DNA of 52,429 nt from JBGSMF01 sp041740315 (GCA_041740315.1 JBGSMF010000224.1:1-52429), one strand, 5' to 3'. Counted from the first letter of the stretch, positions 16,074 through 25,491 are shown. Made by a program: numbers and translations. Notes: generated by a model not told the origin, from the sequence alone.

Positions 16074-17815
16074 ACCAGGAGCAATCACCCCAACCCAAGG
16101 CATGGTGGCGCTGGCTGCTCACCATTCGCGCCCAAGACCCAGACCAGCAGCGGGCAGGCCGATTTTTGCTCATCTTTGCGATGGGATTGACAGCCTTGTC
16201 CACGACCGGCCTGGTGTTCACTGTGGTGGCAACCATCCGGCGCAGTGCATCGGGCAGCGCTAGTGTATCGGCTGGCATTGTGGCAACCGCAGTTGGCCTG
16301 GTGTTCGGGCTAATTGTGTATGGGTTGGTTCGAACAGGCCGAACCACGCTAGGCGCATGGTCATTTTTGTTGGGGTTTGAAGCCATAGTCTTTGGTTCTG
16401 TGCTATGGACCGGCATCGGCAACGCCATCCCGCTGATGGTGCTCATCCCTACCCTTGCCGCGCCCTCGCTTCTTGGGCCGCGAGCCAGCCTGGCATTTGG
16501 CTTGGGCAATGCCATCCTTTTGGCAGCCATTTACATGGCCTCTGAGAGTGGCCTTTTCACGCCGCCCAACCCCAGCAATTGGGCCGTGGCAAGTTTCCAG
16601 TTCCAGGCCATGCTTGTGCCAATCGTTGCTATCTCGGGACTCTATTCGTGGTTAACGGCGCGCAACCTGAGCGCCATACGGCAGGCGCGCGAAACGGCCG
16701 CCGAGCTGCAACGCTACCAGGACAGGCTAGAACAACAAGTGGCCGAGCGCACCGCCGAATTGACCCAAGCGCAGCAATCGTTGACGCAGCGCGCCGCTTT
16801 TATGCAAGCCGCAGCAGATATTGGGCGGAGCGCCTCGTCCATCCTCGACCCTCAGCAGTTGATCCAACAGGCCATCAACCTGATCGGCGAGCGTTTTTCG
16901 CTTTATCACGCTGCGCTGTTCCTGATAGATGAAACAGGCCAGTGGGCCGAATATCGCGCCGGCACGGGGGAGGCAGGGCAAATACTGCTAAAAGAAAAGT
17001 TGCGCGTGCAAATCGGGGGGCAATCTATGACGGGCTGGTGCATTGCCAACGCCCAGGCGCGTGTTTCACAGGATACGCGCGCCGAGACAGTGCGCATGGA
17101 TCATCCTGCGCTGCCCAATACCCGCTCCGAAGCAACTCTGCCGCTTAGAGCGCGCGGCAAAGTCATTGGCGCTTTGAACGTTCAAGGCGACCGGCCAGGG
17201 CAATTTGATCAGGAGGCCGTCACTGCCCTGCAAACTATTGCCGACCAGGTGGCCGTGGCCCTAGACAATGCGCGCTTGTTTGCAGAGAACCAGGCGGCCC
17301 TGGAAGCAGAGCGCCGAGCTTATGGCGAAATCAGCCGCGAAGCCTGGGCTAAATTACTGCGCTCCGGCTCTTTGGCCGGATATCGCTACACAGATGAACA
17401 AGTCCGCCCAATTGGCGACGTTTGGCGGCCAGAAATGCGCGCGTCGCTCCAAAAAGGCCGCAGTGTGACAACCATTGCGCTCGATGGAGAGCAGGCCAGG
17501 CCCGCCTTTGCCACACCTATTCAAGTGCGCGGGAAAACGATTGGCGTGCTTAACGTGCGCAAGAGCGCCGGCCCCGAATGGGACCCCGAAGAAATCGCGC
17601 TGCTAGAAACGCTGGCCGAGCAACTGGGCCTGGCGCTGGAAAGCGCGCGGCTGTACCAAGATACGCAGCGCAGCGCAGCCCAAGAAAAGTTGATTGGTGA
17701 AGTCACCAGCCACATGCGTGAATCGCTGGATATAGATCAAGTCTTGGAAACTGCCGCGCGTGAACTCTATCGCTCGTTGGGATTGGCAGAAGCAGAAATA
17801 TGGTTAGGCACATAA
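16070..17815 (+). CDS. Multi-pass GAF sensor (six TM, two GAF)
   Basis: A 581-residue membrane protein with about six hydrophobic segments in residues 28-195, preceded by a basic/aromatic N-terminus and a DPDQQRAGRFLL segment. A coiled coil to about 240 is followed by GAF1 (about 246-402; LRVQIGGQSMTGWCIANAQ, PNTRSEATLPL), a short GAF2 (about 415-526, ending ESARLYQDTQ) and the cap (530-575). It has the same plan as its upstream neighbour, but the membrane part is a different type without the FEDEEKTR motif, which points to module exchange. The start codon overlaps the previous stop. AGAGGAA at 16058-16064 lies upstream. There is no catalytic domain. Confidence 0.87.
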   Translation: MNQEQSPQPKAWWRWLLTIRAQDPDQQRAGRFLLIFAMGLTALSTTGLVFTVVATIRRSASGSASVSAGIVATAVGLVFGLIVYGLVRTGRTTLGAWSFLLGFEAIVFGSVLWTGIGNAIPLMVLIPTLAAPSLLGPRASLAFGLGNAILLAAIYMASESGLFTPPNPSNWAVASFQFQAMLVPIVAISGLYSWLTARNLSAIRQARETAAELQRYQDRLEQQVAERTAELTQAQQSLTQRAAFMQAAADIGRSASSILDPQQLIQQAINLIGERFSLYHAALFLIDETGQWAEYRAGTGEAGQILLKEKLRVQIGGQSMTGWCIANAQARVSQDTRAETVRMDHPALPNTRSEATLPLRARGKVIGALNVQGDRPGQFDQEAVTALQTIADQVAVALDNARLFAENQAALEAERRAYGEISREAWAKLLRSGSLAGYRYTDEQVRPIGDVWRPEMRASLQKGRSVTTIALDGEQARPAFATPIQVRGKTIGVLNVRKSAGPEWDPEEIALLETLAEQLGLALESARLYQDTQRSAAQEKLIGEVTSHMRESLDIDQVLETAARELYRSLGLAEAEIWLGT

Positions 17816-17825
17816 CAGGAGATTT

Positions 17826-18497
17826 ATGTTCAAGCAATCCATACTTCGCTGGCTACTGTTGGGCGCGCTCGTCTTGGCCCTTATCTTGATACCGTTCTTT
17901 TTGTTCGGAGAGCAAATTGAAAGTTGGACCAACGATTTCGTCCACTCGGCGGCTGCCAGGCCGGGCTGGGTGGCGCTGGTCTTGGGGCTGCTGCTGGCGG
18001 TTGACATACTGCTGCCCATTCCCTCCAGCTTTGTCAGCACCACCACCGGCTTTATGCTGGGGTTTGTAGGCGGCACACTTACTTCCTTGGCAGGCATGAC
18101 TATCAGTTGCACCGCCGGTTTCTGGCTGGCCCTCAAAATCGGGCGGCCGCTGACTGATCGCTTGGTAGGCAACGACGAGCTGCAACGGCTGGAAAACTTG
18201 CAGCGCCGCATCGGCGATTGGGTCATTATTGTTTCTCGCCCGGTGCCCGTTTTGGCCGAAGCATCAGTGTTGTTTGCTGGAACGAGCCGGATGCCGTTCT
18301 ATCGCTTTTTGCTCTTGGCCACACTTTCCAACCTGGGCATCTCGGCGGGTTACGCGGCGGTGGGGGCCTTTTCGGCCACGGTAGACTCGTTTCTGTTGGC
18401 GTTCGGAGGGGCGATTCTCCTGCCCGCCTTGGCAATGTTTGTAATGCGCAAGAATCAGCCCAAGAATAATGCGCCTCAGATGGAGGATCAGGCATGA
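17826..18497 (+). CDS. VTT-domain membrane protein (TVP38/DedA-like)
   Basis: A 223-residue integral membrane protein. After an N-terminal TM segment (about 8-28), the VTT core shows LLPIPSS (P64, P66) followed by a Gly-rich GFMLGFVGGTLTSLAG, then IIVSRPVPVLAEASVLFAG and a hydrophobic C-terminal half. This matches the TVP38/DedA superfamily, whose members move or scramble lipids and support membrane stress tolerance; the substrate here is unknown. AGGAG at 17817-17821 precedes the ATG. It overlaps the methyltransferase gene by ATGA. The pair stands between two GAF sensors, so it may be either a response module of the array or a passenger insertion. Confidence 0.85.
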   Translation: MFKQSILRWLLLGALVLALILIPFFLFGEQIESWTNDFVHSAAARPGWVALVLGLLLAVDILLPIPSSFVSTTTGFMLGFVGGTLTSLAGMTISCTAGFWLALKIGRPLTDRLVGNDELQRLENLQRRIGDWVIIVSRPVPVLAEASVLFAGTSRMPFYRFLLLATLSNLGISAGYAAVGAFSATVDSFLLAFGGAILLPALAMFVMRKNQPKNNAPQMEDQA

Positions 18498-19051
18498 GCG
18501 CAGAAATGGGTTCGGTTCAGATAGGAGTCGTCAATAGCCGCATCAGGCAACTCTTTCAGAAATACTATGAATTCCGGGTTCTCAAAGGGCAGCTCGAAAG
18601 AAATAACATTGACCTGGCCGGCCAAGTGATCTTGGATGCCGGCTGCGGCTCTGGCTACAGCACCGAACTCATTGCCCAAGAATTTCGGCCCAAAGAACTG
18701 TACGCTTTTGATATTATGCCCCAGCAAGTCAGACTGGCGCAGCAGAGAGGATTGACGGCCCAGGTATTTGTCGGGGATATCACAAACATCCACCTGGACG
18801 CTGATCAAATAGATGCCGTATTCACGTTTGGCGTCTTTCACCACGTCCCAGAATGGCTCAAGGCAATCCAAGAAACGCATCGGGTTCTCAAACCTGGCGG
18901 GGTGCTTTTGGGAGGAGAGATCAACAAAGAGAAAACTGTGGGGTTTGAGTGGCCGAAATTTGCCCTAGATTTGGAAAAAGCTGGGTTTTCGCCCATTGAG
19001 AGCCAAAAAATCTATCTGGGCTACTTTACCAGCTTTGTGTGCAGAAAATAA
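18494..19051 (+). CDS. Class I SAM-dependent methyltransferase
   Basis: A 185-residue cytosolic enzyme. The SAM-binding motif I is DAGCGSG at D48-G54. An acidic AFDIMPQQ follows strand 2, then DITN, the FGVFHHVPEW motif typical of small class I enzymes, and RVLKPGGVLLGGE. It is short and appears to lack a large substrate-recognition domain, so the substrate (small molecule, quinone, lipid or protein) cannot be named. It overlaps the VTT-protein gene by four bases with GGAGG at 18482-18486, so the two are translationally coupled and may act together, for example on a lipid. It has no CheR-type features, so receptor methylation is not supported. Confidence 0.88.
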   Translation: MSAEMGSVQIGVVNSRIRQLFQKYYEFRVLKGQLERNNIDLAGQVILDAGCGSGYSTELIAQEFRPKELYAFDIMPQQVRLAQQRGLTAQVFVGDITNIHLDADQIDAVFTFGVFHHVPEWLKAIQETHRVLKPGGVLLGGEINKEKTVGFEWPKFALDLEKAGFSPIESQKIYLGYFTSFVCRK

Positions 19052-19066
19052 CAAGAGAGAAAGAGT

Positions 19067-20851
19067 ATGCTTACCAGGATTAGGCGTTTTCTTGCCGCAC
19101 CTGTTTTTGAAGACGAGTTTGAAAACCGCGTGGCAGGTCTGTTCAACGTTGTGTTGTTAGTCATCCTTGCGGCTACTGTGCTGGGGACGGTGGTGGTCAT
19201 TCCGCTAGAGCCAAGCGAGGTGGTGTCCAACCTGATATTTGGCGTCCTCATCAGCGCAGCCATTCTGGGCTTGCGCCGCCTCTTGTTTCGCGGGCATATC
19301 AAAATCATCAGCACTCTTTTATCGGCCTTGTTGTGGGCCGTCATTACCTACCTGGTATTTAGTGGAGAAGGCGCGCGCGACCCTATCCTGACCGGCTACT
19401 TTTTGGTCATTGCCCTGTCGGGCGTGTTATTGGGCGGTTGGGGCGCCATCGCCTTTGGCCTGCTTTGCTGGGCGTCTGTCTTGGGAATCCTTGGCGTCCA
19501 AGTCCAGGGGCTTTATTCATTCGACCAAGGACCAGTGGGGCTTATGGACGCCATCACCCTCACCCTCACGATTGGCTTGACGGTGCTGCTGCTCGATTTT
19601 GCCGTGCGCAGCATCAACGCCGGCCTGGCTCGCGCCCACCGCAACGAGCAAGCCCAGCACCAAGCCAACCGCGAACTAGAAGCCATCCGCGCCTCGCTGG
19701 AACAACGCGTGGCCGAACGCACCTGTGACCTGGAACGGCGCACTGCTCACCTGGAAGCCTCTACCCAAGTGGGGAACGCCGTCACGTCCATCCTGAACAC
19801 CGAGCAACTCATCCAGCGGGTGGTAGACCTGATCCGCGAACGCTTTGAGTTGTACCACGTGGCGCTCTTTATGCTGGATGATAGCGGCGAATGGGCCGAG
19901 TTTCGCGCCGGCACCGGCGAGATTGGGCGGCTCTTGTTAGGAGAAAAGCCCCGCCTGCAAGTTGGCGGAAAATCAATGATCGGTTGGTGCGCGGCAAACG
20001 CCCAGGCCCGCGCGATCCAAGACACACGCGCAGAATCCGAACAGCTAGACCATCCCCACCCCACAGAAACTCGCTCTGAAGCTGCCCTGCCGCTCATTGT
20101 GCGTGGGCGGGTGATTGGCGCGCTGAGCGCGCAAAGCATCCAGGTGGGCACCTTTGATCAAGACACAATGGCTGCATTGCAGATAATAGCCGATCAAGTT
20201 GCAGTGGCGCTAGACAATGCCCGCCTATTTGCCGAAAGCCAGGCAGCGCTTGAGGCCGAGCGCCGCGCCTACGGCGAAATCAGCCGCCAGGGCTGGCTGC
20301 AAACAATACAAACCCAGGCCGACCGGCGGTATGTGTGCGATTCGCAGGGCGCGCGCGCAATTGTCAGCCAGCCGGTTCAGGACGGCTCTGCTCAAGCCGC
20401 CGACCATCCCCTGCAGCCCGAACTGATCCAGGCTGTTCGCACCGGCCAAACAATCCAGCCCGACAAGGCAACCATAACTATTCCCATCAAAATTCGCGAT
20501 AACGTCTTGGGAGCAGTTCGGCTTTGCAAGGCCGAACCCGCCAACGAATGGACCGCCGGCGAAGTGGCGCTGACCCAAATATTGACCGAGCAGTTGAGTG
20601 TGGCGCTGGAAAGCGCGCGCCTGTATCAAGACACCCATCGCCGCGCCGCGCAAGAAAAGTTGATCGGCGACATCGCTGCTCGCGTGCGCGAGACGCTTGA
20701 CATGGAAACCATATTAAAGACGGCCATCAGCGAGATGCGCAATGCGCTGAACCTGGCAGAAGTGGAAGTAGACGTAAATCCCGCGCTCGCCGCTGGCGCT
20801 GACAAAGACGATCATGTAGAACAACCCATCCAAGGGCAAACTAACCCGTAA
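19067..20851 (+). CDS. Multi-pass GAF sensor with FEDE-type N-terminus
   Basis: A 594-residue membrane protein. Its N-terminus APVFEDEFENRVAGL is a diverged form of the motif in four other sensors. About six TM segments occupy residues 24-181. A coiled coil follows, then GAF1 (about 231-387; LQVGGKSMIGWCAANAQ, TETRSEAALPL), a short GAF2 (about 400-518, ending ESARLYQDTHRRAA) and the cap (520-565) with a longer acidic tail of about 25 residues. A purine-rich GAGAGAAAGAG precedes the ATG. It follows the methyltransferase by 15 bp. The stop codon lies in the first unit of a tandem repeat. There is no output domain. Confidence 0.87.
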   Translation: MLTRIRRFLAAPVFEDEFENRVAGLFNVVLLVILAATVLGTVVVIPLEPSEVVSNLIFGVLISAAILGLRRLLFRGHIKIISTLLSALLWAVITYLVFSGEGARDPILTGYFLVIALSGVLLGGWGAIAFGLLCWASVLGILGVQVQGLYSFDQGPVGLMDAITLTLTIGLTVLLLDFAVRSINAGLARAHRNEQAQHQANRELEAIRASLEQRVAERTCDLERRTAHLEASTQVGNAVTSILNTEQLIQRVVDLIRERFELYHVALFMLDDSGEWAEFRAGTGEIGRLLLGEKPRLQVGGKSMIGWCAANAQARAIQDTRAESEQLDHPHPTETRSEAALPLIVRGRVIGALSAQSIQVGTFDQDTMAALQIIADQVAVALDNARLFAESQAALEAERRAYGEISRQGWLQTIQTQADRRYVCDSQGARAIVSQPVQDGSAQAADHPLQPELIQAVRTGQTIQPDKATITIPIKIRDNVLGAVRLCKAEPANEWTAGEVALTQILTEQLSVALESARLYQDTHRRAAQEKLIGDIAARVRETLDMETILKTAISEMRNALNLAEVEVDVNPALAAGADKDDHVEQPIQGQTNP

Positions 20852-20897
20852 CCATAATCGTAACCATAAATCATAACCATAAATCATAACCATTAAC
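20848..20897. repeat. Short tandem repeat (12-13 bp units)
   Basis: There are about four units of (g/a)taaccataaatc: 20848-20859 (one base shorter), 20860-20872, 20873-20885 and a partial unit 20886-20897. The first unit contains the TAA stop of the upstream sensor. The repeat ends just before the AGGAGG of the NMT1-type binding-protein gene, so a change in copy number would alter the spacing between the two genes. The AT-rich track might also mark an internal promoter, but I see no convincing -35/-10 pair. Confidence 0.8.
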
Positions 20898-20912
20898 AAA
20901 AGGAGGCATCAA

Positions 20913-21926
20913 ATGAAAAAGCTGGGGACTAGTCGCACTGTAGCTATACTTTTCCTTTGTAGCTTGATGGCGGCCTGTTCAGCCTCTGCGCCGGCGTCAC
21001 CCACTGCGTCGCCCCGCCAAGTTTCGTTGCAGTTGCAATGGGTCACCCAGGCCCAGTTTGCCGGCTATTATGTGGCCCTGGAAAAAGGCTGGTACAAAGA
21101 AGAGGGCATTGACCTGACCATCAAGCCCGGCGGCCCCGACCTGGTTCCGGTTGATCTGGTAGCGGCAGGGACGCGCGACTTTGGCACCGCCCTGCTGGCC
21201 GATCTCAGCGTGGCGGTGCAAACGGGCAAGCCCGTCATTAGCATCGGGCAAATCCAACAAGCAAATGGGCTGCTGCTCATTGCCAAAAAATCTTCTGGCA
21301 TCAAGCAGCCTCAAGACTTTAAGGGCAAAAAGGTCGGCGTTTGGTTCGGAAGCTGGGAAGCGCAATTTAATGCCCTGATTGCCAAAGAAGGCATTGCCCC
21401 CGATGACTTGACGGTGGTTTCTCAAGGCTGGAGCATGGACCCCTTTATCAAAGACGAGCTGGATGTGGCCTCGGCCATGATCTATAACGAATACCACATG
21501 GTGCTGGAAAGCGGCCTCAAAACCCAAGATGTGAATATCATTGATTATGCCGCTTATGGCTTGGATTTCCCAGGGGACACGCTCTTTACCACGCGCCAAA
21601 TGACGACCCAAGACCCCGATCTGTGCACACGCATGTTGCGCGCCAGCCTGCGGGGTTGGCAATATGCCATAGATAATCCAGAAGAAGCGGCCGACATCGT
21701 GCTCAAGTACGATACCAGCGGTGTGCAAACCAAGCAACACCAACTTGCCATGATGCAAGAAATCTCCAAGTTGGTCAGCGTCAAGGGAAGCTCGTTGGGC
21801 AAAACCGACCAGGCCGCCGTTCAACGCACAGTAGACGCCTTGTTGCTCTACAAGATATTGGGGGGAGCTGTCAAGCCCGAAGATGTGTTCACAAATGAAT
21901 TTTGGGAAAAAGCTCAAACCAAGTAA
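20913..21926 (+). CDS. NMT1/THI5-type solute-binding lipoprotein
   Basis: Exported receptor of 337 residues with a lipobox LMAAC (Cys 22) followed by a Ser/Ala/Pro linker. The core starts VSLQLQWVTQAQFAGYYVALEKG and GWYKEEGIDLTI, the classic opening of NMT1/THI5-like ABC binding proteins, which include receptors for pyrimidine precursors, sulfonates and nitrate. Further family features are DFGTALLADL, GKKVGVWFGSWEAQF and a C-terminal DPDLCTRMLRASLRGWQYA. The exact ligand is unknown. No ATPase or permease gene is nearby. AGGAGG at 20901-20906 is 6 bases before the ATG. A HAMP-GAF sensor starts 12 bp after its stop, forming the second receptor-sensor pair of the window. Confidence 0.92.
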   Translation: MKKLGTSRTVAILFLCSLMAACSASAPASPTASPRQVSLQLQWVTQAQFAGYYVALEKGWYKEEGIDLTIKPGGPDLVPVDLVAAGTRDFGTALLADLSVAVQTGKPVISIGQIQQANGLLLIAKKSSGIKQPQDFKGKKVGVWFGSWEAQFNALIAKEGIAPDDLTVVSQGWSMDPFIKDELDVASAMIYNEYHMVLESGLKTQDVNIIDYAAYGLDFPGDTLFTTRQMTTQDPDLCTRMLRASLRGWQYAIDNPEEAADIVLKYDTSGVQTKQHQLAMMQEISKLVSVKGSSLGKTDQAAVQRTVDALLLYKILGGAVKPEDVFTNEFWEKAQTK

Positions 21927-21938
21927 GGTAAAAAGCCA

Positions 21939-23807
21939 ATGATTAACCGTTTTTTGCGCCGGCTGCGAGTGGGCCAAAGGATTGTTTGGGGCTTTCTGGC
22001 ATTGATGATATTGCTGGCCCTCACTATCCCCTTGAGCATAGCCAACCACTTGTTTGTCATCGGGCGCTTGCAAATAGTCACCGATCAAGAGGCCTTTGCC
22101 GATCGCCAGCTTTTGTTGGCCTCGGTGCGCATCGAGTCTTCGCGGGTGAACCTGGCGCGTTATCTTCAAGACTATTTGCCTAGCACCCAAGTGTCGCTCA
22201 ATGACATTACAGAAGCTACCAACCACCTGACCAAAGCCCAAGAACTCATCACAGAGCCAAAGCAACAAGAGGCCGTGACCAACGCGCTGAGTGCGCTGGG
22301 TGAATATCAGACCATCGTTCGCGCTGTGGAAACTGCGCGCAAACAAGGCGAAAGCGCAGAAACCACCCGGCTTGTTTTTCTGGCTTACACGAACGGTGGC
22401 AATATCGGCCAAACAATCGAGCAAATCGTCAGAGATAGCGAAACTCGCGTGCAGGAAGCCAACGACGCGTTTGAAAGGAAGGCAAGTGGCAGATTAACCC
22501 TCCTCATCGTGGGTTACGTTGTCATATTGGGCCTGAGTCTGGTGCTAATCATAGCCGTCGCGCGCAGCATCACCCAGCCGGTAGCAGAATTGCGCGAGGG
22601 CGCAGAGGCGCTCCGCATGGGCAACTTGAATACCACCATTCCTGTCGCCGGCGCAGACGAACTGAGCTTGCTGGCAGGCGCTTTTAACCAGATGGCAGCC
22701 CAATTATCAAGCTCTTATCTTGAGCTAGAGCAGCGCGTTGTCAGCCGCACCGCCGAGTTACAGCAGCGTTCGGCTTATCTGCAAGCCGCCGCCGAGGTAA
22801 GCAGCGCCGCCTCATCCATCCTGGACACAAGCGAGTTGATTCATCAGGTCGTGGAATTGATCCGCAATAGGTTTAGCCTGTATTACGTTGGGCTATTTCT
22901 GGTAGATGAGGCAAGAGAATGGGCCGTGCTGCGGGCCGGCACAGGCTCTGCCGGGCAGAAAATGCTGGCGAGGAAGCACAAGATCAAAATCGGTGAGGGC
23001 ATGATTGGTTGGAGCGTGGCCAATGCCCAGGCGCGCATCGCCCTGTTGGCTGCCGAAGACACCATGCGCCTGGCGACCTCTGAACTGCCAGAGACCCGCT
23101 CCGAGGCGGCCTTGCCCCTCCGCTCGCGCGGGCAGGTCATGGGCGCGTTCACCGTGCAAAGCGCCCAGCCCAATGCTTTTGATCAAGCCAGCATTGCAGT
23201 ATTACAAGCTATGGCCGATGCAGTAGCCGTGGCATTGGAGAATGCCCGCTTGTTTGCTGAAAGCGAAACAGCCCTGGAAACAGCTCGCCGGGCCTATGGC
23301 GAGATGGGATACCAAGCTTGGATGCAAATGGCTCAAACCGGCGCCCCAAGATACCTGTGCACGGCTCAGGGCATCTATCAACCCCAAGGCGCGCGAGAGC
23401 CAGCGGTGACCCAGGCCAGCCAAAGCGGCCAAACAGTTCAAGGCCATAATTCTACCCTGGCTATACCGCTCAAAGTGCGCGATCAGGTTCTGGGCGTTGT
23501 AAGGCTGCGCAAACCCGACCCCGCCGCCCAATGGACGTCCGAAGAGATAACATTGCTGGAGACATTGACCGAGCAACTGGGAGTAGCGATGGAAAGCGCT
23601 CGCTTGTACCAAGACACCCAGCGCCGCGCGGCGCGAGAACAACTCGTCGGCCAAGTCACTTTGCGCATCCGCGAGTCGCTCAATATTGAAACTGTGCTCA
23701 AGACGACGGCGAGCGAGATCCGCCAGGCGCTCGATTTGGACACACTGATGATTCGCCTGACGACACCAGAGACGGACGACGCCAAGCCGGCGCAAGAAAG
23801 GACGTGA
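21939..23807 (+). CDS. Periplasmic helical-bundle HAMP sensor with two GAF domains
   Basis: A 622-residue sensor. TM1 is about 14-38; a small, mostly helical extracytoplasmic domain spans 41-185 and resembles CHASE3 or four-helix-bundle sensors; TM2 is about 186-208; HAMP is 209-260. GAF1 (about 284-437) carries RAGTGSAGQKMLARKH and PETRSEAALPL; a short GAF2 (about 450-555) ends ESARLYQDTQRRAA, followed by the cap. It starts 12 bp after the NMT1-type binding lipoprotein, so a liganded binding protein docking on the helical bundle is the simplest model, comparable to binding-protein-dependent chemoreceptors. No kinase or methyl-accepting domain is present. Confidence 0.88.
   Translation: MINRFLRRLRVGQRIVWGFLALMILLALTIPLSIANHLFVIGRLQIVTDQEAFADRQLLLASVRIESSRVNLARYLQDYLPSTQVSLNDITEATNHLTKAQELITEPKQQEAVTNALSALGEYQTIVRAVETARKQGESAETTRLVFLAYTNGGNIGQTIEQIVRDSETRVQEANDAFERKASGRLTLLIVGYVVILGLSLVLIIAVARSITQPVAELREGAEALRMGNLNTTIPVAGADELSLLAGAFNQMAAQLSSSYLELEQRVVSRTAELQQRSAYLQAAAEVSSAASSILDTSELIHQVVELIRNRFSLYYVGLFLVDEAREWAVLRAGTGSAGQKMLARKHKIKIGEGMIGWSVANAQARIALLAAEDTMRLATSELPETRSEAALPLRSRGQVMGAFTVQSAQPNAFDQASIAVLQAMADAVAVALENARLFAESETALETARRAYGEMGYQAWMQMAQTGAPRYLCTAQGIYQPQGAREPAVTQASQSGQTVQGHNSTLAIPLKVRDQVLGVVRLRKPDPAAQWTSEEITLLETLTEQLGVAMESARLYQDTQRRAAREQLVGQVTLRIRESLNIETVLKTTASEIRQALDLDTLMIRLTTPETDDAKPAQERT
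23797..23802 (+). promoter_or_regulatory. Ribosome binding site choosing ATG 23810 over GTG 23804
   Basis: AAAGGA is 7 bases before the ATG at 23810 but only about 1-2 bases before the in-frame GTG at 23804. The ATG start also puts the conserved amphipathic N-terminus at the same length as in the paralogues. Confidence 0.65.
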
Positions 23808-23809
23808 CC

Positions 23810-25486
23810 ATGTGGCATAACATCAGGCAGCTGCTGGCTCCGCCGGTCTTTGAGGACGAAGAAAAGACGCGCGTAGCGGCTTTGCTCAACGCCCTACTGT
23901 GGATTTTTATCGCCATAGGCATTGCTGCTGCCCTCATCTTTCTCTTCCTGCCCAACCCAGTGCTGTCTCTGCCTCTTGCAGGAGGGCTTGTACTTGGGAA
24001 TGCTGGCTTGCTGTGGTTGATGCGGCGGGGCCATCTGTTTGCCGCCAGTCTAGTGTTCGTGGCCAGCATTTGGAGCCTGATGGTAGCTGTGTGTGTCTTT
24101 TTGGGCGGCACGCAATCCTCGGCCTATTGGGGTCTTGTAATAGTCGTCATCGCAGCCGGCCTGCTGCTTGGCGGACGGGGAGGAATAGTCTTTGCCGGGC
24201 TGAGCATAGTTGCCGGACTCGGAATTGCCCTGGCCCAAAGCGCCAATATATTGCGCGTTACACCCTTCGCCAGATCGCCCCTGGAACAATGGGGGCCGCT
24301 GAGCCTGTTTGTGGCGGCCACAGCGGGATTGCTCAACCTGGCATCCCGCAGCTTGAACGAGGCCCTCCTGCGCGCCCGCCGCTACGCGGCTGAATTGGAA
24401 GAACAACGTGCCGGGTTGGAAGCGACAGTTCAAGAGCGCACGCGCGACCTGGCCCGCCGAGCGCGCTATCTGGAAACCACCGCCGCCATTGCGCGCGAAG
24501 CAACCTCTGAGCTAGAGTTGGGCGGATTGATTAGTAGCGTCGTCAACGCAATCAGCCGCCAATTCGGGTTCTATCAGGCGGGTATCTTTTTGCTAGATGG
24601 CGCGAAAGAATGGGCTGAACTCAAGGCGGCTTCCAGCGAAGGCGGGCAACGTCTAGTGGCGCGCGGGTTCCGGCTGCGAGTGGGGCAAGAGGGCATGGTA
24701 GGCTATGTCGCTCAGCGCGGCGAGCCGCGCATCGCGCTGGACACTGGCGAGGATGCAGCGTTCTTTGACAATCCCGATTTACCCCTTACACGCTCAGAGG
24801 CCACACTGCCTTTGCGCGCCCGCGGCCAAGTGATTGGCGTGTTGGATGTGCAAAGCAAAGAGCCAGGAGCCTTTACACAAGAAGATATCACTGTGCTGCA
24901 AACTTTGGCGGACCAGGTTGCCACGGCCATCAACAACACGCGCCTGTTCCGGCAGGTCGAAGAAAGCGTCGAGGTGGAGCGGCGCGCGTATGGCGAGTTG
25001 GTTGGACAATCGTGGGCTGATCTGCTCCGCGCGCAGGCTGGGCTGGGCTTTGCCAGCGATCGCCAGGCCGTTGCGCCGGCCGAAGAGGCTTGGGCGCCAC
25101 ACACGAAAACGGCGCTCGAAAGCGGCCAGGTCACAAGCAGCCAAGACGCCAGCGCGGTGGCTATCCCCATCAAAGTGCGCAACCGCGTCATTGGCGTGAT
25201 TGACGGGAAAAAGCGCGCTGGCAGCGGTCAGTGGACAACTGAAGAGCTTGCTCTGATACAAACATTGGCCGAGCAATCGGTGGTGGCTTTGGAAAGCGCG
25301 CGGTTATACCAAGACACCCAGCGCCGCGCCATGCAAGAAAGGTTGATCGGCGCGGCGACCGGCCGCATGCGCGAATCGCTGGATATTGACCGGGTGCTGC
25401 AAACCGCCGCGCGCGAATTCGGCCAGGCCGCGTCGGCGGCGCAGGTGAATATCCGCTTGCTGCCCGAGGACAAGTCGAGAGGCTGA
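23810..25486 (+). CDS. Multi-pass GAF sensor with PxFEDEEKTR N-terminus
   Basis: A 558-residue membrane protein with the N-terminal motif APPVFEDEEKTRVAAL, about six TM segments (residues 22-180), a coiled coil, GAF1 (about 223-378), a short GAF2 (about 390-498, ending ESARLYQDTQRRAM) and the cap. GAF1 is the most diverged of this subgroup: RVGQEGMVGYVAQRGEPR replaces the usual GxxMIGW block, FFDNPDLPLTRSEATLPL follows, and it ends NNTRLFRQ instead of DNARLF, so it may bind a different ligand. The previous gene's stop lies 3 bases upstream of this ATG. The next gene follows by 5 bp. There is no output domain. Confidence 0.87.
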   Translation: MWHNIRQLLAPPVFEDEEKTRVAALLNALLWIFIAIGIAAALIFLFLPNPVLSLPLAGGLVLGNAGLLWLMRRGHLFAASLVFVASIWSLMVAVCVFLGGTQSSAYWGLVIVVIAAGLLLGGRGGIVFAGLSIVAGLGIALAQSANILRVTPFARSPLEQWGPLSLFVAATAGLLNLASRSLNEALLRARRYAAELEEQRAGLEATVQERTRDLARRARYLETTAAIAREATSELELGGLISSVVNAISRQFGFYQAGIFLLDGAKEWAELKAASSEGGQRLVARGFRLRVGQEGMVGYVAQRGEPRIALDTGEDAAFFDNPDLPLTRSEATLPLRARGQVIGVLDVQSKEPGAFTQEDITVLQTLADQVATAINNTRLFRQVEESVEVERRAYGELVGQSWADLLRAQAGLGFASDRQAVAPAEEAWAPHTKTALESGQVTSSQDASAVAIPIKVRNRVIGVIDGKKRAGSGQWTTEELALIQTLAEQSVVALESARLYQDTQRRAMQERLIGAATGRMRESLDIDRVLQTAAREFGQAASAAQVNIRLLPEDKSRG

Positions 25487-25491
25487 CAACT

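Noticed and set aside
18494..19051. CheR-type receptor methyltransferase acting on the sensors
   Set aside because: The protein lacks the CheR N-terminal domain and the sensors have no methyl-accepting helical bundle.
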